Shown piece after piece: positions 51,816 to 56,340 of a stretch of 56,340 nucleotides of DNA; position 1 is the first letter of the stretch; every line of letters starts with the position of its first letter. Made by a program: the position numbers and the translations under genes. The stretch is from Streptomyces olivochromogenes (GTDB lineage Bacteria; Actinomycetota; Actinomycetes; Streptomycetales; Streptomycetaceae): the NCBI RefSeq assembly GCF_021538895.1, contig NZ_JADDRL010000062.1:1-56340 (forward strand), given 5' to 3'. The notes below the pieces were generated by a model, which was not told the DNA's origin, ran no database searches, and was given only the letters and a program-made list of their open reading frames with translations.

Positions 51816-52781
51816 TCAGCCCTTTCCGCCCGAGCGCTTGCCCTTCTTGCCGGCCTTCGCGTAGGGGTCCGGTGCGGCGCCCTCGGGGGCCTCACGTTCC
51901 AGATCCCGCTTCACCTCGGCGAGCTCGCGCCGCGTCTCGTCGCCGACCCGCGGATACTGGGGATCGATGCCGATCAGGGTGTGCGCCAGCACCGCGGCGG
52001 CGCAGATGCGCGCGAACCACTTGTGGTCGGCCGGCACCACGTACCAGGGCGCCCACTCCGTACTGGTGGCGGACAGCATCCGGGAGAACGCCCGCTGGTA
52101 GTCGTCCCACCGGGCCCGCTCCCGGACGTCGGCCGGCGAGAACTTCCAGTTCCGCTCGGGCACGTCGATGCGCTTGAGGAAGCGGATGCGCTGTTCCTCC
52201 TTGGACAGGTTCAGGAACAGCTTCACGATCTTGAACCCGTTGTCGCTCAGGTAGCGCTCCCAGTCGTTGATCTCCCGGTACCGCCGCTCCCACACCTCGT
52301 CGTCGCGGGCCGCCGGCGGCAGTTTCTGTCTGCGCAGGTTCTCGGGGTGCACCCGCACCACCAGGACCTCTTCGTAGTGCGACCGGTTGAAGATCCCGAT
52401 CTCGCCGCGGGCCGGCAGGTGGCGGGCGTAGCGCCACAGGTAGTCGTGGTCGAGTTCCTCGGCCGAGGGCACCTTGAAGCCGGTCACGCGCACACCCTGG
52501 GGATTGACGCCGCTCATGACGTGCCGGATCGTGCCGTCCTTGCCGCCCGCGTCCAGCGCCTGGAGGCAGACGAGCACCCCGTAGGTGTCCTGGGCGGCCA
52601 GCCGCCGCTGGTAGTCGGCGAGCAGCTCGATGCCGCTGCTGAGCAGCTCGACGCCGTCCTTCTTGCGGATCCGAGCCTTGTACCCGGGGTCGAAGTCCCT
52701 CGCCAGGCGCACCGTGCTGCCCGGCCTGACCCTCAGCGGTTCGATGAGGTCCGCGATGCGCTCGGCTCTCTCGTCGGACAT
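51816..52781 (-). CDS. ppk2: Polyphosphate kinase 2 family protein
   Basis: The 321-residue protein has the PPK2 Walker A motif (VLVCLQALDAGGKDGTIRHV, about residues 69-88). The lid-type motif VPSAEELDHDYLWRYARHLP and the Walker B region IGIFNRSHYEEVLVVRVHPE follow, then FLNLSKEEQRIRFLKRIDVP. PPK2 enzymes transfer phosphate between polyphosphate and nucleotides. The single-domain form here uses polyphosphate to charge NDPs or NMPs. A Lys/Gly-rich C-terminal tail is unusual and not part of the fold. The P-type ATPase follows 15 bases downstream, which suggests coupling of polyphosphate-derived energy and ion pumping. Confidence 0.9.
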   Translation of the reverse strand: MSDERAERIADLIEPLRVRPGSTVRLARDFDPGYKARIRKKDGVELLSSGIELLADYQRRLAAQDTYGVLVCLQALDAGGKDGTIRHVMSGVNPQGVRVTGFKVPSAEELDHDYLWRYARHLPARGEIGIFNRSHYEEVLVVRVHPENLRRQKLPPAARDDEVWERRYREINDWERYLSDNGFKIVKLFLNLSKEEQRIRFLKRIDVPERNWKFSPADVRERARWDDYQRAFSRMLSATSTEWAPWYVVPADHKWFARICAAAVLAHTLIGIDPQYPRVGDETRRELAEVKRDLEREAPEGAAPDPYAKAGKKGKRSGGKG

Positions 52782-52963
52782 CGTCCACCGTCCTTACGGC
52801 CCCCCGGCACGGACCCCCGCGCACCGGCAGCGTCCCTCCCCGGCGCGGGGGCGGCCTCACCCTTCGCGGGTGGTTCGGGGCCGGCCGGACCCGACGTCCG
52901 GCCCCGGACCGAGGCCCGGCGTGGTGTTTGGCCCTGACATGTCCAGTGCGACAAGATGCCGGG

Positions 52964-53683
52964 ATGAACAACCACGACGGCATAGGCCCCTCGCCGCAAC
53001 ACCCTGTGCAGCACATCCCGGCCCTGCGGCCGGTTCGCGGCGCGGCCCGATGCGCTGTCGGCGCTCTCCTGCTCGCCGCACTCGCCTGGGTGGCCCGGGC
53101 GGTGTGGGAGATCCGGCTCGCGATGGCCGGAGAGCCGGCCTCGGGACCGCCGGACCAGGGCGAGGGCGTGCACCGCCCGCTGACGGCGCTCGAAGACTCG
53201 TACCACCAGGTCACCACCCTGGGCGGGGTGGCCGCGCTGGTCTGCGCCTTCGCCTTCCTGTCGTGGCTGTGGCGGGTGCGGGACAACGGGACGGACCTGT
53301 CGGGCGCGGCACCCCGGTACGCGGGCTACTGGGTCTACCTGGGCTGGATCGTGCCGTTCATGAACCTGTGGGTGCCCCGGGGACTCGTCGCGGACGTCTG
53401 GCAGGCCACCGCCCCGGGCAGGCGCGCGCCGCTCTCCCTGAACGTGTGGTGGGGCCTGTGGCTGGTCGGGCTGCTGAGCGGGGTCGGGCTGCTGTACACC
53501 GACTCGAAGGACGAGGTCATCGAGCGGGCCTACACGGAACCCTGGCCGCTGCTGGCGTCCGACGCGGCGATCGTGGGCGCGGCCGTGGCGGCCGTGTTCC
53601 TCGTACGCGCCGTCACCGCGGCACAGTCGGAGCGGGCACGGCAGGATCCGGACGGCCGTATTCCGGTGGCAGCCACCTCCTGA
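52964..53683 (+). CDS. DUF4328 membrane protein
   Basis: The 239-residue protein has about five hydrophobic segments (about 29-52, 86-108, 120-142, 168-188 and 198-222). They carry DUF4328-type motifs: FLSWLWRVRDNGTDLSG, then GYWVYLGWIVPFMNLWVPRG and NVWWGLWLVGLLSGVG. These membrane proteins of unknown function are common in actinobacteria. The ATG at 52964 has no clear ribosome site. The TGCGACAAGAT sequence just upstream could serve as a -10 for a leaderless transcript. Confidence 0.78.
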   Translation: MNNHDGIGPSPQHPVQHIPALRPVRGAARCAVGALLLAALAWVARAVWEIRLAMAGEPASGPPDQGEGVHRPLTALEDSYHQVTTLGGVAALVCAFAFLSWLWRVRDNGTDLSGAAPRYAGYWVYLGWIVPFMNLWVPRGLVADVWQATAPGRRAPLSLNVWWGLWLVGLLSGVGLLYTDSKDEVIERAYTEPWPLLASDAAIVGAAVAAVFLVRAVTAAQSERARQDPDGRIPVAATS

Positions 53684-53735
53684 ACACCGCGACCGGACGT
53701 TCGCCGCGTCGTGCGTCGGCGCTTACGGTCGGAGC

Positions 53736-54401
53736 ATGACGACCATCGCCATCGTGGGGGCGGGCCCCGGGCTGGGCGCCGCCGTGGCGCGCCGGTTCGG
53801 GCGTGAGGGGTACGACGTGGCGCTCGTCGCCCGTGACCGGGACCGGCTGGAGGCGCTGGCCGGGGAACTGGCCGCCGCGGGCGTGACCGCGCGCGGCTTC
53901 GCCGCCGACGTGCGCGACCCGTCGTCGCTGGCGGCGGCGCTGGGCGCGGCGGCGAAGGAGCTCGGCCCGGTCGAGGTGCTGCAGTACAGCCCGGTACCGC
54001 AGCGGGACTTCATGCTTCCGGTGCTGGAGACCACCCATACGGATCTGCTCGGCCCCGTCGAGTTCTCGGTGTACGGCCCCGTCGCCGCCGTACAGCAGGT
54101 CCTGCCCGGTATGCGCGCCCTGGGCCGGGGCACGATCCTGCTGGTCAACGGCGGCACCGCCGTCGTCCCGCACCCGGAGCGCGCGGGCACCTCGATCGCC
54201 TTCGCCGCCGAGAGCGCGTACGGCCATCTGCTGCACGACCGGCTCGCCCCCGAGGGCATCCACGTGGCCCAGCTCGTCATCCCCGGCGCGATCGTCCCCG
54301 GTCACCCCAGGAAGGATCCGGCCGTGCTCGCGGACACCCTGTGGACCCTGCACCGCGACCGGCACGGCTTCCGGCACTACGCCGACGACCTCTACGGCTG
54401 A
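53736..54401 (+). CDS. SDR-like protein with atypical active site
   Basis: This 221-residue protein has a complete Rossmann nucleotide-binding motif (GAGPGLGAAVARRFG, about 8-22) and the order of a classical short-chain dehydrogenase. The catalytic residues are unusual. The expected serine region reads ILLVNGGTAVVPHPER, with Gly in the place of Ser. The YxxxK motif is AYGHLLHDRLA, with Tyr kept but His in place of Lys. It may be a non-catalytic NAD(P)-binding protein or have a different reaction. The ATG at 53736 lacks a ribosome site. TACGGT lies about seven bases upstream, consistent with a leaderless mRNA. Confidence 0.8.
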   Translation: MTTIAIVGAGPGLGAAVARRFGREGYDVALVARDRDRLEALAGELAAAGVTARGFAADVRDPSSLAAALGAAAKELGPVEVLQYSPVPQRDFMLPVLETTHTDLLGPVEFSVYGPVAAVQQVLPGMRALGRGTILLVNGGTAVVPHPERAGTSIAFAAESAYGHLLHDRLAPEGIHVAQLVIPGAIVPGHPRKDPAVLADTLWTLHRDRHGFRHYADDLYG

Positions 54402-54458
54402 CCGCTCCCGCTCCGCAGTGTCGGATTTCGATTCGTGGGCAACGATGGTGCTACGACC

Positions 54459-54487
54459 GGAACGCACAGGAATGCACCGGAACGCAC
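54459..54487 (+). repeat. Three 10-base-spaced direct repeats before aquaporin gene
   Basis: GGAACGCAC at 54459-54467, GGAATGCAC at 54469-54477 and GGAACGCAC at 54479-54487 repeat with a period of exactly ten bases, one helical turn. They end 18 bases before the aquaporin ATG, adjacent to its GAAGGGGG ribosome site. Such helically phased repeats usually bind a regulator. They could also act at RNA level. Confidence 0.55.
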
Positions 54488-54505
54488 CCTCTGAAGGGGG
54501 TCGAG

Positions 54506-55429
54506 ATGGCTGTGGAGATCCCTCCCCTCATCAAGCCCTCGCGGCTCAGACGCCGCGGGGGCCTGCTGGGCGAGTGCCTGGCGGAGTTCCTGGGGACGTT
54601 CGTCCTCATCTGCTTCGGATGCGGCGTCACGGCGATGGCCGTCGCGGCACTGCCCGGCTCGGGACGTGCGGCCACTCCGACGACGATCTTCCTGGCCGCG
54701 GGCGACTGGCTGCTGATCACCTGGGGCTGGGGCATGGCCGTGGTCTTCGGCATCTATGTGGCCGGCGGTGTCAGCGGCGCGCACCTGAACCCGGCCGTGA
54801 CGCTGGCGTTCGCCGTACGCCGCAAGTTCCCCTGGGTCAAGGTGTTCCCGTACTGGTTCTCGCAGGTCGTCGGGGCCTTCACCGGGGCGGCCCTGGTCTT
54901 CGCGGTCTACCACGACGCGATCAACGCGTACGACGCGGCCTCGAAGGACCCGCACGTGGGCGGGAAGACACTCGCCACGTTCTCGATCTTCGCCACGTTC
55001 CCGGCGCCGTACTTCAACGGCGGTGTCTGGGGTCCGCTGATCGACCAGATCGTCGGCACCGCCTTCCTGGTCATGTTCGTCGTGGCGGTCGTCGACCTGC
55101 GCAACACGGCGGTCCAGGCGAACCTCGGCCCGCTGGTGATCGGCTTCGCCGTGGCCGCCATCGGCATGTCCTACGGGGCGAACGCCGGCTACGCCATCAA
55201 CCCGGCGCGTGACTTCGGCCCGCGCCTGCTCACCTGGTTGGCGGGATGGGACGGGTTCTCCTTCCCGGGCAGTGGAGCGTGGTTCAGCAACTACTTCTGG
55301 ATCCCGATCGTCGGGCCGCTGATCGGCGGCACGATCGGGGTCCTGGTGTACGACCTGTTCATCGGCGACGTACTGCACACCCGCGCCCAGCAGGGCGAAC
55401 TGCCGGAGCCCGGCCGGACGCGGGAATGA
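54506..55429 (+). CDS. MIP-family aquaglyceroporin
   Basis: The 307-residue protein has six membrane helices and both NPA motifs: HLNPAVTLAFAVRRKFPW (about 96-113) and YAINPARDFGPRLLTW (about 230-245). The aspartate after the second NPA (NPARD) is typical of glycerol facilitators, and GLLGECLAEFLGTFVLICFG begins the first helix. It should pass glycerol, water or other small polyols across the membrane. The start is supported by GAAGGGGG. No glycerol kinase follows in the window, although glpK often neighbours such genes. Confidence 0.92.
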   Translation: MAVEIPPLIKPSRLRRRGGLLGECLAEFLGTFVLICFGCGVTAMAVAALPGSGRAATPTTIFLAAGDWLLITWGWGMAVVFGIYVAGGVSGAHLNPAVTLAFAVRRKFPWVKVFPYWFSQVVGAFTGAALVFAVYHDAINAYDAASKDPHVGGKTLATFSIFATFPAPYFNGGVWGPLIDQIVGTAFLVMFVVAVVDLRNTAVQANLGPLVIGFAVAAIGMSYGANAGYAINPARDFGPRLLTWLAGWDGFSFPGSGAWFSNYFWIPIVGPLIGGTIGVLVYDLFIGDVLHTRAQQGELPEPGRTRE

Positions 55430-55455
55430 CCGCCTAGGAGCCGTGACGGCCTCCC

Positions 55456-56340
55456 TCAGGAGGCGTTGGAGTTCGACCGGCCGAAGAACTCGATCTCGGC
55501 GATGGAGACCTGCTTGCCGGCGGAGGCGGCGTAGGCCGACTCGATGGTGAAGCGGACCTTGGTGACCTCGCCGACCCGGAAGGCGCGGCGCTGGCCGCCG
55601 GCCCCCTGGTCCAGGGTGATCTCGCGCGTCGTGGTCTTTCCGTCCTTCGTGGTGATCGTCGCCTTCAGGCGGTGCGGGAGGGCCGACTGGGAGAGCTGGT
55701 CGGGGCGGGTGGAGACGCCCGGCGTGATGATCAGGTCCAGCAGCCGGGTCGGCTCGTCGAACCGGGCCTCGATCCACTGGCCCTCGCCCGACTCGGAGAC
55801 GCCGGGACCCCACCAGCTGTTGTTGATCTTGTCGAAGGCGAGCTGCGGCTTGTGCCCCGGGTAGGAGCGCGAGGCCGCGACAGCGTCCGGGGCGACCGGG
55901 GCGCGCTTGGCGAAGTGGTCGCGGGTGGCCTGCACGGCGGCCGGCGCGTTCGCCCCGGCGAGGATCAGCAGGGTGAGGACGAGGGCGCCCACCACCCAGC
56001 TGACGATGCGGTCGAAGGTTCGCCGCAGGCGGGGGCGGTCGCCGGCCCACGGGGTCTCCCGGCTGCGGAAGTCCAGCACGCGGCGCCACCAGGGCCGCCG
56101 CTCGGGCGAGCGGTCGTCCCGGGACATGGGCATCGCGCACCGGGTGCAGAAGTGCCGGTCGGGCCGGTTGGGTGTGGAGCACCAGGGGCACGGCACGCCG
56201 TTCTCGTCCCCCAGCACCGGCCCGGGCGCCCGCACCTGCGGCCGGTCCGCGACGGGCCGCCCCGGCAGCACCGGCGCGACGGCCGGCTCGGCGGCGGCTC
56301 GCGCCTCGGGCTCGGCGACGGGCACGAGAAGGGAACGGGC
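55456..56340 (-). CDS. Zinc-ribbon, membrane-anchored discoidin-domain protein (5' end outside window)
   Basis: The frame is open to the window edge, so the N-terminus is missing. At least 294 residues are present. They read a Pro/Ala-rich head, a zinc ribbon with CPWCSTPNRPDRHFCTRC, a transmembrane helix (VSWVVGALVLTLLILAGANA) and a C-terminal F5/8 type C (discoidin) domain. The discoidin domain includes LAFDKINNSWWGPGVSESGE and EARFDEPTRLLDLIITPGVS. The zinc ribbon should face the cytoplasm and the discoidin domain the exterior, where it could bind carbohydrate. Similar zinc-ribbon/discoidin proteins are frequent in Streptomyces, but their function is unknown. Confidence 0.82.
   Translation of the reverse strand, partial: ARSLLVPVAEPEARAAAEPAVAPVLPGRPVADRPQVRAPGPVLGDENGVPCPWCSTPNRPDRHFCTRCAMPMSRDDRSPERRPWWRRVLDFRSRETPWAGDRPRLRRTFDRIVSWVVGALVLTLLILAGANAPAAVQATRDHFAKRAPVAPDAVAASRSYPGHKPQLAFDKINNSWWGPGVSESGEGQWIEARFDEPTRLLDLIITPGVSTRPDQLSQSALPHRLKATITTKDGKTTTREITLDQGAGGQRRAFRVGEVTKVRFTIESAYAASAGKQVSIAEIEFFGRSNSNAS

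Noticed and set aside
47493..52937. A very long plus-strand open frame of 1814 codons.
   Set aside because: It runs through the lipid kinase in another frame, then antisense to the P-type ATPase and PPK2. Its composition is Gly/Arg/Pro/Asp-rich without any domain. It is a high-GC frame artefact.

Overview
The window is high-GC actinobacterial DNA, almost certainly from a Streptomyces chromosome. Codon third positions are GC-rich, GTG starts are frequent, and there are Streptomyces-typical families (XRE/DUF5753 with DUF397, DUF6082, a LAxTG sortase substrate, TAT-exported PhoX, a SpoIIE-type phosphatase, GAF-ANTAR and an XRE-TPR regulator). I see no rRNA, tRNA or CRISPR array.

The window has two parts. 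Positions 1 to about 18.4 kb are an accessory, rearranged region. It holds a 5'-complete but window-truncated HTH gene, an XRE/DUF397 pair, a DUF6082 membrane protein and a broken IS701 transposase. Next come a GNAT gene enclosed by IS5-type ends and an AT-richer patch (epimerase-like, Dabb and SnoaL genes). A graveyard of merR, IS66, IS256 and IS701 fragments follows, with an orphan LuxR regulator in it. Three TetR-governed units complete the region: TetR/MMPL, TIGR03086/TetR, and TetR/broken MFS/epoxide-hydrolase-like. Nearly identical transposase 3' ends lie at 3.2 kb (minus) and 18.3 kb (plus), in opposite orientation, and bound most of it.

From 18.4 kb onward the genes look like conserved chromosome: metG, a von Willebrand factor A protein with a long Glu/Ala/Pro linker, PhoX behind a PHO box, a FUSC transporter, an endonuclease/exonuclease/phosphatase protein, several membrane proteins, a SpoIIE phosphatase with an unknown partner, a secreted propeller/Ig protein, an M20 hydrolase, an XRE-TPR regulator and a GAF-ANTAR regulator. 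These are followed by a short second threonyl-tRNA synthetase behind an apparent threonine attenuator, a nucleoside hydrolase, a cell-wall-anchored protein, a deletion-truncated GH13 gene, a DHFR-like protein, DUF4142, a 2OG oxygenase, a lipid kinase with a MITE at its stop codon, a P-type ATPase next to PPK2, a DUF4328 protein, an atypical SDR, an aquaglyceroporin and a zinc-ribbon/discoidin protein cut by the window edge.

The observations most worth a second look are the GNAT cassette between IS5 ends (4561-5606), the leaderless threonine leader peptide and terminator ahead of the truncated ThrRS (38619-38783), the small inversion that simultaneously breaks merR and an IS66 transposase (7823-8378), and the perfect 26-bp-TIR MITE supplying a stop codon (48792-49024).
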